From NCBI GenBank assembly GCA_963746265.1, contig CAVVAM010000012.1:124001-188000 (forward strand): a DNA stretch of 64,000 bases, written 5' to 3'. The stretch is from Ilumatobacter sp963746265 (GTDB lineage: Bacteria > Actinomycetota > Acidimicrobiia > Acidimicrobiales > Ilumatobacteraceae). Positions 1-9,508 of the stretch are shown one piece after another. The notes under the pieces are model-generated. The model did not search any database and was not told where the DNA came from. It saw only the letters and a program-made list of their open reading frames with translations. Each line of letters starts with the position of its first letter. The stretch's first letter is position 1. The position numbers and the translations under genes are program-made.

Positions 1-82
1 ACGTCCGACTGTTGCGAACGGCCCGTTCGCCTCGACGGCCGCACCGCTCGTCTCTGACCACCGGGCGGAGGCGTGACGACCC

Positions 83-661
83 TCAGCGGTCGCGGAAGCC
101 CTTGCCGTCCAGGATCTTCGGAACGTACTTGTCGATACGCGCCTCGCGGGTCGCGGCCTGTTTGGCACCCGAGACGTACAGGTGGTACTCCCGCTGCCGA
201 CCGGGGGTCAGGGCGTTGAACGCCGCCTGCAACGTGGGGTCCGCGTCGAGGCGCCGTTTGAGCTCGTCGACCAGGACGAGGTCGGGAGCCGGCGCAACCT
301 CGAGACCGGCGGCGTCGGCCTCGATGGCCTCCGCGACGTACGCCCGGACCGTGTCGGCCGACCGGGTCACCTCGTCGACCGAGGTGAAGCACATGCGGCG
401 GGCCGATCGTGAGTTCGGACCCTGTTCCTCGAGTACGCCATCGTGATCCTTCAAGAGGGCGCCCCGGAAGAACATGAGGGCGAGGAAGTCCTTCATCTCC
501 TGGACGATGACGATGTTCGAGCCGTCGTGGCTGTAGCACGGTTTGCCCCACTTGATCGCCTCGGCCAGCCCGCATCCGAGCAGGACCGCACGCAGCGCGG
601 TCAGCTCGTCGGGCCACTTGTCCGATCGGCTGATGTAGGTATCGACGTTGGGATTCACCAC
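83..661 (-). CDS. YdeI/OmpD-associated family protein (DUF1801-like)
   Basis: A 192-residue soluble protein. The N-terminal part (about residues 1-120) has the DUF1801-like pattern, with WPDELTALRAVLLGCGLAEAIKWGKPCY and an FFRGALLKD segment. The C-terminal part carries the bacteriocin-protection/YdeI signature, with LTPGRQREYHLYVSGAKQAATREARIDKYVPKILDGKG-like residues around 150-190. Length fits YdeI-type proteins (about 190-200 aa). Members have been linked to resistance to antimicrobial peptides, but the biochemical role is unknown. It is a single gene at the window edge with no clear operon partner. The family call is fairly firm; function is not. Confidence 0.5.
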   Translation of the reverse strand: MVNPNVDTYISRSDKWPDELTALRAVLLGCGLAEAIKWGKPCYSHDGSNIVIVQEMKDFLALMFFRGALLKDHDGVLEEQGPNSRSARRMCFTSVDEVTRSADTVRAYVAEAIEADAAGLEVAPAPDLVLVDELKRRLDADPTLQAAFNALTPGRQREYHLYVSGAKQAATREARIDKYVPKILDGKGFRDR

Positions 662-987
662 GGCTCCGATCCATCGATGTCGCGGCGGATGGCGACGTTC
701 GCCACAACGTTAGCGATGGCCGCAGGGATCGCTTCGTGCCGCGGCGACGACGACGATCGTGCAGGCGTGGGACCCGAGGGGTGACTTCCTCAGGGGCAGC
801 GAGACACCGCTCAGGGATCGGCCACGGCGAGATGCCGCTTCCGATCGAGCGACGCACGGAGGAGCTGCGGTCGGCTCGACAGACCAACGTTCAGAGAGAC
901 GCGGCGAAGGTGCTGCTGCCCGGTACCGACCACGGGGCAGCGTGTTCGCTGGCCGGCGGTTCGACGACCGCCACCCCGTGCGGGACG
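662..987. other. gap without a supported gene
   Basis: This stretch lies upstream of the YdeI-like gene and downstream of the dehydrogenase stop. Short open frames exist on both strands but none has a family-like sequence. It probably holds the promoter of the YdeI-like gene. I see no clear hairpin or repeat. Confidence 0.5.
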
Positions 988-1989
988 TCAATCCTGCAGT
1001 GCAGGACGAGGCTCGAGGCCGGCTGCCCGGTAGCAGGCATCCACGATCTCCATGTTCCGAACTCCGTCGTCCGCGGTCGTCGGGAACTCGACTCCATCGG
1101 AGATCGCGTCGCGGAACGCCACCAACTGGTGGAAGTAGGTCGCCGACCGCTCCACCTCGAAGGTCTGGGTGCCGCCGGCGGTCGCGACCGTGATCATCGC
1201 ACCACCGTTCTGCGGTGCCAACGGATTGGTCGCCGTCATCGTGCCTCGCTCCCCGGCGACCTTCAGGTACGCCACGACCTCGTCGCCGTCGGCGATCATC
1301 GACGAGCCGATCGAGCCGGTCACGCCCGACGGCCAGCGGAGGTCGGCGGTCAGCGATCCGTCGACACCCTCGACCGGGCACTCCGCCACTGCCGACACCA
1401 CGTCCGGTTCGGCACCCGCTGCGAACCGCACCCATTGGATCGGGTAGCAGCCGAGGTCCATCGTCGCTCCCCCGCCGATCGAGAGGTCCCACCTGATGTC
1501 GTCGAACCCGATCCGACCGGCGGGAATGTCGAAGACGGCCTCGATCCGATCGATCCGACCGAGGACTCCCGAGTCGAGCACGCCCCGGATCTGTCCGGCA
1601 TATGGGTGATATCGCCAGTGGAACGCCTCCATCACCACGACGTCGCTGCCGCGGGCGGCGTCGGCGATCCGGCGGGCATCGTCGGCGTTCGCCGCGAACG
1701 GCTTCTCGCACAGCACGTGCTTACCGGCCTCGATCGCAGCGATCGCCCACTCCCGGTGCATCGCAGCCGGCGTGCCGATGTACACGGCGTCGACGTCGTC
1801 GGCGGCGATCAGCTCGGCGTACGAGCCGTACGCCTGCGGCATCCCCCACTCGTCCGCGGCCGATCGTGCCCGATCGAGGTCGCGGGCCGCGACCGCGGTG
1901 AGCTCGACACCGGCGACGTCGGGCGCGGGAGCGACGACCGCCGATCGGGCGATCCGGGACGCGGCGAGCAGCCCGAGCCGGACGGTCAT
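988..1989 (-). CDS. Gfo/Idh/MocA-family NAD(P)-dependent oxidoreductase
   Basis: A 333-residue protein with an N-terminal Rossmann fold (MTVRLGLLAASRIARSAVV, residues 1-19) and the family motif CEKPFAANADDARR near residue 95, where the EKP lysine is catalytic. The C-terminal half is the alpha/beta domain (GGATMDLGCYPIQW near residue 170). The start at 1989 is chosen because the homologous region begins exactly there; an upstream extension would be low-complexity Arg/Ser. Relatives oxidise sugars, cyclitols or trans-dihydrodiols; the substrate cannot be read from sequence. It is divergent from the amylosucrase gene with 91 bp between the starts, so a shared promoter region is likely, and a role in carbohydrate metabolism is plausible but unproven. 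Confidence 0.5.
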   Translation of the reverse strand: MTVRLGLLAASRIARSAVVAPAPDVAGVELTAVAARDLDRARSAADEWGMPQAYGSYAELIAADDVDAVYIGTPAAMHREWAIAAIEAGKHVLCEKPFAANADDARRIADAARGSDVVVMEAFHWRYHPYAGQIRGVLDSGVLGRIDRIEAVFDIPAGRIGFDDIRWDLSIGGGATMDLGCYPIQWVRFAAGAEPDVVSAVAECPVEGVDGSLTADLRWPSGVTGSIGSSMIADGDEVVAYLKVAGERGTMTATNPLAPQNGGAMITVATAGGTQTFEVERSATYFHQLVAFRDAISDGVEFPTTADDGVRNMEIVDACYRAAGLEPRPALQD

Positions 1990-2080
1990 GACCGATCCCC
2001 GATCGAGCAGCCGGAGGGACGTGGAGTCGTGCGGTCGCGCATGCGGCGGACAGTAGCCAAACGCACCTACTGTTGGCGGA

Positions 2081-4030
2081 ATGCCGAGCGAGTTCGACGT
2101 GCGCGTGGCCGAGTGGCAGCGAGACCTCGACTCGGCGTTGGCGGGTGTGTACCCCGTGACCGCGACGGCCGTCGGGCGACGGTTGGTCGATGCGGCACGG
2201 GCCGCCCACCGGCGCCGGCCCGCCGACCTCATCGATCTCGATCGTGCCCGCGCTGCGAACCCGTCCTGGTATCAAGAGCCGCAGCGGATCGGCTACATGG
2301 CCTATGTCGACCGCTTCGGAGGTGACCTGGCCGGGCTCCAGCGGCGGATCCCCCACCTGACCGAACTCGGCGTCGACACGCTCCATCTGCTCTCGCTGCT
2401 CCAGCCCCGGATCGGAGACAGCGACGGCGGCTACGCGATCGGCGACTACCTCCGACCCGATTCACGGCTGGGGACGCTGGACGACCTCCTCGCGCTGATC
2501 GCGGAGCTGCGAGCCAACGGGATCAGCCTGTGCGTGGACTTCGTGCTCAATCACACGAGCGACGATCACGAGTGGGCCCGCGCGGCCGCGTGCGGGTCCG
2601 AGTACCACCGTTCGCTGTATCGCACGTTCCCCGATCGGACCGAGCCGGACCGATGGGAGGCGACGCTGCCCGAGGTGTTCCCCAACCTCTCGCCCGGCAA
2701 CTTCACATGGAACGAGTCCATGCAGCGGTGGGTCTGGACGACGTTCCGTGAGTTCCAGTGGGACCTCGACTGGTCGAACCCGGACGTGATGGTGGAAGTC
2801 GTCGGCATCGCGCTCGCGCTCGCCAACTACGGCATCGAGATCCTCCGGCTCGACGCGATCGCGTTCACCTGGAAGCGACTCGGGACCAACTGCCAGAACC
2901 AACCGGAGGCCCATCTCGTCGCGCAGGCGCTGCGTGCCGTGCTCGCCATGGCGGCGCCCGCCACCGTGTTGCTCGCCGAGGCGATCGTCGGGCCCGACGA
3001 TCTCGTCGCCTACCTCGGGCGTCACGACGGTGTCGGGCACGAGGGTCGCCGAATTCGGGACCGGCGCGAATGCGAGCTCGCCTACCACAACCAGTTGATG
3101 GTGCAGGGATGGTCCATGCTGGCTTCCGGACGTGCCGACCTGGCACGAACGGCGATCGCACGCCTGACCGATATTCCGCCCAGGGCCACCTGGTTCACCT
3201 ATGTACGGTGTCACGACGACATCGGGTGGGCGATCGACGATCGTGATGCAGCGTCGGTCGGCCTGGGCGGTCAGGGACATCGCGACTACCTCGCGGAGTT
3301 CTACCGCGGCGACTTCTGGCAGTCGTTCGCCCGGGGTGCTCCGTTCGCGACCAACGCCGTGACCCGCGACGAGCGCACGAGCGGCATGACGGCGACGCTG
3401 GCAGGCGTGACCGCTGCGTCGGAGGCCGACGACCCCGACGCGCTCGCACGTGCCATCGACCGCATCCTGTTCCTCTACGCGATCGCCTTCGGGTTCGGCG
3501 GTGTGCCGATCATCTACATGGGCGACGAGCTCGGTCAGCAGGACGACACGACCTGGTCCACCGACCCGGAACGCCGCGCCGACAGCCGCTGGTCGCACCG
3601 ACCGCACCTCGACGACCGTCTCGTGGCCGATCGGCTCGACCCGACGACACCGACCGGTCAGGTCTGGGCGGGCCTCCGGCACCTCGTCGAGGCCCGCCGG
3701 AGCTGCGGCCCCCTGCACGACCACGGGGCGTCGGTGCGCGTGTTCGACCCCGGCTCCCCCTCGGTGTTCGCCTGGCATCGGTCGCACCCGCGCTTCGGGG
3801 AGCTCGTCGGGCTCGCAAACGTCGGCGCCGAGACGATCGACGTCGTCGGGTACCCCGATGTGGCCGTCGATGCCGTCGACCTGCTCGCCCCCGGTGACAC
3901 CGCACTTCGGCGGATCGCGCCGTTGCAGGTTCGATGGATCTCGGCCGAGGCGTCGTACGCGACCGTGCCCTCGCCGCCCACGTCCGACGCAGCGACGACG
4001 GAACGACCGAGCACGTCGGCGGCACCATGA
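2081..4030 (+). CDS. amylosucrase-type GH13 glucosyltransferase
   Basis: A 649-residue GH13 enzyme, close to the usual length of amylosucrase (about 630-650). Domain order is an N-terminal helical domain (1-90), a TIM barrel (about 95-480) and a C-terminal beta domain. Visible GH13 blocks are DFVLNHTSDDHEWA (region I), ILRLDAIAF with nucleophile Asp258, LLAEAIV with acid/base Glu300, and CHDDIGW with Asp379/Asp380. CHDDIGW, LPEVFPNLSPGNFTWN and the WTTFREFQWDLDWSNP block are typical of amylosucrases, which build alpha-1,4-glucan from sucrose and release fructose. Sucrose hydrolase or a trehalose synthase-like enzyme is the alternative. No signal peptide is seen. The stop overlaps the next start (ATGA). 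Confidence 0.5.
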   Translation: MPSEFDVRVAEWQRDLDSALAGVYPVTATAVGRRLVDAARAAHRRRPADLIDLDRARAANPSWYQEPQRIGYMAYVDRFGGDLAGLQRRIPHLTELGVDTLHLLSLLQPRIGDSDGGYAIGDYLRPDSRLGTLDDLLALIAELRANGISLCVDFVLNHTSDDHEWARAAACGSEYHRSLYRTFPDRTEPDRWEATLPEVFPNLSPGNFTWNESMQRWVWTTFREFQWDLDWSNPDVMVEVVGIALALANYGIEILRLDAIAFTWKRLGTNCQNQPEAHLVAQALRAVLAMAAPATVLLAEAIVGPDDLVAYLGRHDGVGHEGRRIRDRRECELAYHNQLMVQGWSMLASGRADLARTAIARLTDIPPRATWFTYVRCHDDIGWAIDDRDAASVGLGGQGHRDYLAEFYRGDFWQSFARGAPFATNAVTRDERTSGMTATLAGVTAASEADDPDALARAIDRILFLYAIAFGFGGVPIIYMGDELGQQDDTTWSTDPERRADSRWSHRPHLDDRLVADRLDPTTPTGQVWAGLRHLVEARRSCGPLHDHGASVRVFDPGSPSVFAWHRSHPRFGELVGLANVGAETIDVVGYPDVAVDAVDLLAPGDTALRRIAPLQVRWISAEASYATVPSPPTSDAATTERPSTSAAP

Positions 4031-5136
4031 TCGATGCCCTCGCCGTGATCGCCGGTGCCGCCCTCGTGGCCGTCGCGCTCGCCGATCTGGTGAACACGCT
4101 GGTATCGACATCGACCTCGTACCAACGTTGGTGGCCCTCGCGATGGATCGGGCGAGGGCTGTTCGTCACCGTTCGCGGTGCCGTGCGGCGCCTGCCCGAA
4201 ACATCGCGGATCCGCGAGGCGGCGCTGACGGTGTTCGGACCGGCACTGCTGATCATCCTGCTGTTCGTCTGGTGCCTGCTCCAGGTGGCCGGTTTCGGCC
4301 TGATCTGGTGGGGGATGGGCGAGATCCCGGCGATCGGGGGGCTCGGCGACGCCTGGTACTTCTCCGGTGTCGTGTTCTTCACCCTCGGCTTCGGCGAGAT
4401 CGTTCCGGTCGAGGTCGTGCCTCGTGTCGGTGCGATCATCGAGGCATTCTCCGGCGTCATCACGGTGGCGTTGGTGATCGGCTATCTCCCGTCGCTGTAC
4501 GCCGCCTACTCCGACCGAGAGCGGGAGCTGATGACGCTCGACGCCGGAAGCTCGGAACGGATCACCCCGACCGCCCTGCTGATGGCGTGGGCGCCGGACG
4601 CCGATCCGAAGAAGCTCGATGCCCAGTTCGAGCGGTGGGAGCAGTGGGCCGCGAGCATTCTCGAGACGCACTCGACCGTGCCGCTGCTCGCGCTGTTCCG
4701 ATCGCACAACCGGCAGCAGAACTGGGTCACCGCGCTGGGGCTGCTGTGCGATGCGGCCCTCCAGGCCCAGCTGATCATGGGGGCGACCGACGGCCACTCG
4801 TACTGGTTCCTCCGGCGGGCCGAGGCGATCTTCAGGGAGATGACCCGCAACGTCGACCTCAGCTCATATCGGACGCCCGTGGAGGACACGCCTGACGTCG
4901 ACGGTTCCCCGCTGTTCCGCGAGCTGTACGAGACGCTGACGACGCACGGCTTCGAGCTGCGGCCGTTCGACGACTCGGTCGAATACGCCCGGCAGACACG
5001 GCAGAGTTTCGCTCCGGCGATGGAGTTCCTGATCGACGATCTGCTGTGTCCGCGGGGCTTCTGGGCGATCGAGAGCACGGTCAAGAGCTGGTCGGCCGAG
5101 CACGAGATCGAACGTCTGTCCCGCAGCTCCGGCTGA
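4027..5136 (+). CDS. two-TM pore-loop ion channel-like membrane protein
   Basis: A 369-residue membrane protein. An N-terminal TM helix (IDALAVIAGAALVAVALADL) is followed by a hydrophobic helix (LLIILLFVWCLLQVAGFGL), a pore-loop-like segment FFTLGFGEIVP around residue 120, then a further helix. The pore matches the Ion_trans_2 layout, but the usual TVGYGD filter reads TLGFGE, so potassium selectivity is not assured. The long C-terminal soluble part (about residues 160-369) has no motif I recognise. The start at 4027 is chosen because ATGA overlaps the amylosucrase stop, implying translational coupling; the longer frame adds an Arg-rich extension inside the upstream gene. Why it is coupled to amylosucrase is unknown. 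Confidence 0.5.
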   Translation: MIDALAVIAGAALVAVALADLVNTLVSTSTSYQRWWPSRWIGRGLFVTVRGAVRRLPETSRIREAALTVFGPALLIILLFVWCLLQVAGFGLIWWGMGEIPAIGGLGDAWYFSGVVFFTLGFGEIVPVEVVPRVGAIIEAFSGVITVALVIGYLPSLYAAYSDRERELMTLDAGSSERITPTALLMAWAPDADPKKLDAQFERWEQWAASILETHSTVPLLALFRSHNRQQNWVTALGLLCDAALQAQLIMGATDGHSYWFLRRAEAIFREMTRNVDLSSYRTPVEDTPDVDGSPLFRELYETLTTHGFELRPFDDSVEYARQTRQSFAPAMEFLIDDLLCPRGFWAIESTVKSWSAEHEIERLSRSSG

Positions 5137-5171
5137 TCCGGGCTCGCCGGCCGTGCCTACGCTCGCTGGCC

Positions 5172-6617
5172 ATGGAACCCGTCTCGATCTCGAGGGCGAT
5201 CACGATGCACGCCGCCGAGCGCCCGCACGACCCTGCGCTCACCTGTGGCGACACGACCCTGAGCTGGCAGGAGTTCGATCGGAGGACGAACCGGCTGGCG
5301 AGGGCGTTCACCGAGCTGGGTGTGGTCGCCGACGATCTCGTGACGATCGCATTGCCCAACTCGACGGCATTCTTCGAGTCGGCGTTCGCGGCGTGGAAGC
5401 TCGGCGCCACGCCGCAGCCGGTCTCCGCCCGTCTGCCGGGCCGCGAACTGGAGGAGATCGTCGAGCTGGCCGACTCCCGGATCGTGGTCGGTGTCGGGTC
5501 CGATCGCATCCCGAATCGCCACACGGTGCCGATCGACTACCAACCCGACCCGTCGCTGAACGACAGCGAGCTGCCCGACAGAACCACCCGGTGCTGGAAG
5601 GCACCGACGTCGGGCGGCAGCACCGGCCGACCGAAGATCATTCTCGCATCGACACCCGGCGCGTTCGACCCCGAACGAGCCGGCTTCGGGCTGCCGTACC
5701 GGTCGGCGTGCGTCATCCCCGGCGTGCTGTACCACAACGCACCGTTCTCGATCTCGACGTTGGGCCTCGTCGGCGGCAACCACGTCATCAACTTCCCGAA
5801 GTTCGTTCCGGAAAAGGTGCTCGAGGCGGTGAACGAACACCGGCCGAAGTACCTCTACCTCGTGCCGACGATGATGGCCCGGATCTGGAAGCTGCCCGAG
5901 GAGGTCCGTACGGCCGCGGACATGTCGTCGCTGGAAGTCGCCGTCCACATGGCCGCACCGTGCGCACCGTGGCTGAAGGAGGAGTGGATCGACTGGGTCG
6001 GGCCCGACGTGCTGTGCGAGCTGTACGCGGGAACGGAGGTACAAGCCGTCACCTGGATCACCGGTCGCGAGTGGCTCCAACACCACGGATCGGTCGGGCG
6101 CCCGATCATCGGTCAGATGAAGATCGTCGGGGACGACGGTCAGGACCTGCCACCCGGCGAGATCGGGGAGATCTACATGCTCGCTGACGGCGGTCCGGGG
6201 TCGACGTATCGGTACATCGGCTCCGAGTCGAAGCCGCTCGGCGACACCGAGTGGGAGAGCCTCGGCGACATGGGCTGGATGGACGAAGACGGGTACGTCT
6301 ATCTGTCCGATCGACGCCAGGACCTGATCCTTCGTGGCGGCGCCAACATCTATCCGGCCGAGGTCGAGGCGGCCATCGACGAGCACCCGGCGGTCCGCAG
6401 CTGCGCGGTGATCGGCGTCCCCGACGAGGACCTGGGCAAGCGTGTGCACGCGATCGTCGACGCGCCCGGCGGTGTCGACGAGGCCGATCTGCGGGCCCAT
6501 GTCGCCGACCGGCTGGTGTCGTACAAGTGCCCGGCGACCTACGAGTTCGTCGACGAGCCGGTCCGCGACGACGCCGGCAAGGTCCGTCGCAGCATGCTCG
6601 CACATGAGCGGGCCTGA
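5172..6617 (+). CDS. acyl-CoA synthetase / AMP-dependent ligase
   Basis: A 481-residue class I adenylate-forming enzyme. Visible are the P-loop-like A3 motif TSGGSTGRPKII (about residue 145), ELYAGTEVQ (A5), the A7/A8 region LGDMGWMDEDGYVYLSDRRQDLILRGGANIYPAEVE, and a C-terminal GKVRRS containing the usual catalytic lysine. It activates a carboxylic acid to an acyl-AMP and then a CoA thioester. The compact length and TSGGSTGRPK form recall bile-acid/steroid or medium-chain acid ligases, but the substrate is not readable. The start at 5172 matches the onset of homology. It lies 35 bp after the channel gene, possibly in the same transcript. Confidence 0.5.
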   Translation: MEPVSISRAITMHAAERPHDPALTCGDTTLSWQEFDRRTNRLARAFTELGVVADDLVTIALPNSTAFFESAFAAWKLGATPQPVSARLPGRELEEIVELADSRIVVGVGSDRIPNRHTVPIDYQPDPSLNDSELPDRTTRCWKAPTSGGSTGRPKIILASTPGAFDPERAGFGLPYRSACVIPGVLYHNAPFSISTLGLVGGNHVINFPKFVPEKVLEAVNEHRPKYLYLVPTMMARIWKLPEEVRTAADMSSLEVAVHMAAPCAPWLKEEWIDWVGPDVLCELYAGTEVQAVTWITGREWLQHHGSVGRPIIGQMKIVGDDGQDLPPGEIGEIYMLADGGPGSTYRYIGSESKPLGDTEWESLGDMGWMDEDGYVYLSDRRQDLILRGGANIYPAEVEAAIDEHPAVRSCAVIGVPDEDLGKRVHAIVDAPGGVDEADLRAHVADRLVSYKCPATYEFVDEPVRDDAGKVRRSMLAHERA

Positions 6618-6656
6618 CCGCCGGTACCGTCGGCGCACGCTGCCCGCCACCGACGA

Positions 6657-6836
6657 TCAGCCGGTCGGCGCGACGAGCTCGTCGTAGCGCCGCCGGGCGT
6701 ACGCGGGCCCGATCTTCCCGGCGTCGACCGCCTCCCAGGCATCTGACAGCACGGTCGCGCCGGCGTGACCTGCGTCGTCGGGTACCCGAGGACGTCGGCG
6801 CCTGACCCGCGACGACCAGATCGGGCCGAAGATCAC
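6657..6836 (-). pseudogene. possible C-terminal gene remnant
   Basis: A 59-codon minus frame from a GTG at 6836 ends with a protein-like tail (AWEAVDAGKIGPAYARRRYDELVAP then stop at 6657) that has GC-rich third positions, while its first half is Arg-rich and unconvincing. It may be the end of a lost gene. I do not recognise the family and confidence is low. Confidence 0.5.
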
Positions 6837-6870
6837 TTCACGAACGCGCGAGCGATGTCACGATGAAGAC

Positions 6871-8547
6871 ATGGAGATCGATCCGTCGGCTCGTGTCGAG
6901 CAACTCGAACGGCAGGTCGCCCGGCTCGACGCCGAGCTCACCGAGCTGCGGGAGCGAGTCGATCGCGTCGACGTCGGCGCTCCCCCGTCGCAGTGGGCAC
7001 CGCCGGTCCCCCGCGTCGAACCGACCCCGTCGGCGTGGCCGGTCCCCCACGTCGACCACCGGACGACCACCCGGCCCGACCTGGTAGTCGACAGTGAGAC
7101 CGTGCTGAAGTGGGGTGGGGTGGCGCTCGTGGTCCTGGCGGTGGGTTTCGCCGTGAGCACGGCGATCAGCCGGAACTGGATCGGCCCCGAACTGCAGCTG
7201 GTCGGGGCGCTGGGCGTGGGGCTCGCCCTGATCGGAGCCGGCCTCCGACTCCGATCGACCCGACCCGGTTGGACACACGCGCTGTGCTCGGGCGGCGTCC
7301 TCGCCCTGTTCACGACCGCTGCCTCCGACCTGTTCGTCGACCAGGCGAACACCGACATCGCCTTCGCGTCGACGGTCGTCGTCGGCATCGGCGGCACGCT
7401 GCTGGCACGTACCATCCGGTCGGAATGGGTGGCGGCCGCCACGCTGGCCGGGGGAGCCATCGGGTGGGCGGTGATCGGTCGGTCCGATCCACCGTTCGTG
7501 TCGACCTGGGCGTGGTTCACGGTGCTCGCGGCAACGATGATCGCCGTCTCGCTCGAACGCCGATGGTTCGCACTTCAGCTCGCGGCACACCTCACCGGCA
7601 TGGTTGCGATGCTCGCACTGGTGGAACAGGCCACGACGACGATCGACCGGGTACTCCTCGGCCTCGCCGCGGCGCTGGTGACTGCGGCGCTGTGCTGGCT
7701 GCCCAGTGTGGGCGACCTCACCTCGATCTGGCAGCAGCTCGAGGTGCAGCTGGCTGCGTTGGCGGCGCCCTGGGCGTTCACGGTCACCTTCGCAGGCGTC
7801 CTGGACTCGGATCGCGACATCGTCATCGGATGGACGGCGATCTCGGTCGCTGCGGGCGCAGCTGCGGTCGCGGTCATCCTCCGGACCCGGATCCGACCCG
7901 CTCATTTCGTGTCGCTGCTCATCGGGGCCAGCGTCACCCTGTCGATCGGGCTCGCCGTCCTGATGTCGACGACGGCGACGTTCCTCGCGCTCGCGGTACA
8001 GGGCGCCGGACTGGTCGTGTTGGGTCGAGCGCTCGATCACAACCTGCGGGTGCTCATCAACGCCGCGGCCGTGTCAGCGGTCGCCGGCGTCTTCGTGACC
8101 GCCAGGATGATCGACGCATGGACCGATGACGCCCCGTTCACCGACGACATCGGCCACGCACTCATCGTCATTGCGATCGCGGTGGCCGCCTGGCAGTCCG
8201 GCGAACGGCTGCTCCGGCAGGTCGGCGCCCTGGTCATACTCGGGCTGACCCTCGTCTGGCTGGGTTCGGTGTTGGTGCACCTGCCGCAGGGTCAGGCCCT
8301 GGTGTCGATCTCCTGGGCGGCCATCGGAACGGTCGTCTTCGTGCTGGGGGCGGTTCGTCAGGACGCCCAGGTGGGGGCGACCGGCCTCGCGGTGCTCGGG
8401 CTCACCGTCGGCAAACTGCTGACGGTCGACCTGCGCGAGGTGGACACGCTGTGGCGTGCCGGGCTGTTCTTCCTGGTGGGCGTCGGGCTCATGCGGCTCG
8501 GCTTCATGCTGCCCCGACTCGGGCGGGTCGACGACTCCGACGGCTGA
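6871..8547 (+). CDS. DUF2339-type polytopic membrane protein
   Basis: A 558-residue protein. Residues 5-33 form a predicted coiled coil (VEQLERQVARLDAELTELRERVDRV), followed by a proline-rich linker and then about 14 hydrophobic helices from residue 70 to the end, starting VLKWGGVALVVLAVGFAVSTAI. A coiled coil, a Pro-rich linker, a KWGG entry motif and a long run of helices is the DUF2339 architecture. Function of the family is unknown. The C-terminal LTVGKLLTVDLREVDTLWRAGLFFLVGVGLM block is also family-like. The ATG at 6871 begins the coiled coil directly. Confidence 0.5.
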   Translation: MEIDPSARVEQLERQVARLDAELTELRERVDRVDVGAPPSQWAPPVPRVEPTPSAWPVPHVDHRTTTRPDLVVDSETVLKWGGVALVVLAVGFAVSTAISRNWIGPELQLVGALGVGLALIGAGLRLRSTRPGWTHALCSGGVLALFTTAASDLFVDQANTDIAFASTVVVGIGGTLLARTIRSEWVAAATLAGGAIGWAVIGRSDPPFVSTWAWFTVLAATMIAVSLERRWFALQLAAHLTGMVAMLALVEQATTTIDRVLLGLAAALVTAALCWLPSVGDLTSIWQQLEVQLAALAAPWAFTVTFAGVLDSDRDIVIGWTAISVAAGAAAVAVILRTRIRPAHFVSLLIGASVTLSIGLAVLMSTTATFLALAVQGAGLVVLGRALDHNLRVLINAAAVSAVAGVFVTARMIDAWTDDAPFTDDIGHALIVIAIAVAAWQSGERLLRQVGALVILGLTLVWLGSVLVHLPQGQALVSISWAAIGTVVFVLGAVRQDAQVGATGLAVLGLTVGKLLTVDLREVDTLWRAGLFFLVGVGLMRLGFMLPRLGRVDDSDG

Positions 8548-8615
8548 GCTCGATCGCCGAGCCCGAGCCGACACACGCCCACCCCGCCGACGTCGGGCAT
8601 GCGACACTGAGTTCG

Positions 8616-9164
8616 ATGACCGCTCCCGACGACTGGCCGTACCCGGATCACGACCCTGCCGCGAGAGCCGACGAACGCACTGCGCTCACGCACTTCCTGG
8701 CTGCGCAGCGCGCCGCGTTCGAGCGCAAGTGCCTGGGCCTCGATGCCGAGCAGATGGCGCGCCGCTCCGTCGAGCCGTCGTCGATGTCCCTACTCGGTCT
8801 CGTTCGGCACCTGGCCGGCGTCGAGACCGGCTGGTTCCGCAACGTGATGGCCGGCGAGGACGTCCCGCGTCCGTTCGCCGAACCCGCTGACCCGGACGCC
8901 GACTTCCACCGAGCCGTCGCCGACCCAGCGCTCGTCGACGAGGCCTGGGCCGTGTGGCGTCGCGAGGTGGCGTTCGCCGACGCTCTCGTCGCTTCGGCGC
9001 CCGACCTCGACGTCACGGGCGTCGAGAAGTGGCGCGGGCCGATGTCGTTGCGGTGGGTGCTGATCCACATGATCGAGGAGTACGCACAGCACGCCGGCCA
9101 CGCCGATCTGCTGCGGGAGCGAATCGACGGCCAGGTCACGGCCGACCCGATGGAGGAAGCCTGA
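8616..9164 (+). CDS. DinB/DUF664-family protein
   Basis: A 182-residue four-helix-bundle protein of the mini-DinB (DUF664) type. Diagnostic parts are LLGLVRHLAGVETGWFRNVMAGED (residues 50-73) with the first metal-ligand His, and LRWVLIHMIEEYAQHAGHADLLRERIDG near residue 150 with the other two histidines. Such proteins bind a divalent metal and in actinobacteria are associated with thiol-dependent transferases; no activity can be assigned here. The start at 8616 avoids an N-terminal extension that overlaps the upstream membrane protein. The downstream gene follows after 2 bp, so they are probably co-translated. Confidence 0.5.
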   Translation: MTAPDDWPYPDHDPAARADERTALTHFLAAQRAAFERKCLGLDAEQMARRSVEPSSMSLLGLVRHLAGVETGWFRNVMAGEDVPRPFAEPADPDADFHRAVADPALVDEAWAVWRREVAFADALVASAPDLDVTGVEKWRGPMSLRWVLIHMIEEYAQHAGHADLLRERIDGQVTADPMEEA

Positions 9165-9166
9165 AC

Positions 9167-9508
9167 ATGCTGCAACTGGCGGTTCGACACGTTCATGCCG
9201 ACCAGGTCGGTCGGCTGCGCGACTGGATGCACCAGTTGCAGACCACCCGCCGCGAGGAGGCCGAGGCGACACTGATCGACGAGACCGTCGACCACGAGCA
9301 GGCGCTGCTCGTCGAGATCGACGGGCGACACCTGCTCGTCTACGCCATGGTGGTCCGCGACCCGGAACAGGCACGTCGTTCCGCGGACTCCGGCGAGCAC
9401 CCGATCGACGACGAACACCACGCCGTGCTCGCCCGTGCACTCGGCGACGCCCCGTCGCTCGACGTCCTGCTCGACATCTCCGCGCCGACGGACGCCGGTC
9501 AGGCGTGA
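9167..9508 (+). CDS. small DUF6176-like protein
   Basis: A 113-residue soluble protein beginning MLQLAVRHVHADQVGRLRDWM and containing HEQALLVEIDGRHLLVYAMVV, which resembles the DUF6176 pattern (helix, then EE..ID....Y). It starts two bases after the DinB-like stop, so the pair is likely one transcript. Its 3' end overlaps the convergent MFS gene by 10 bp. Function unknown; the family assignment is moderate. Confidence 0.5.
   Translation: MLQLAVRHVHADQVGRLRDWMHQLQTTRREEAEATLIDETVDHEQALLVEIDGRHLLVYAMVVRDPEQARRSADSGEHPIDDEHHAVLARALGDAPSLDVLLDISAPTDAGQA

Noticed and set aside
2462..4111. Long minus-strand frame opposite amylosucrase
   Set aside because: Sequence is Arg/Gly/Val-rich with no family features, while the plus strand is a clear GH13 enzyme.
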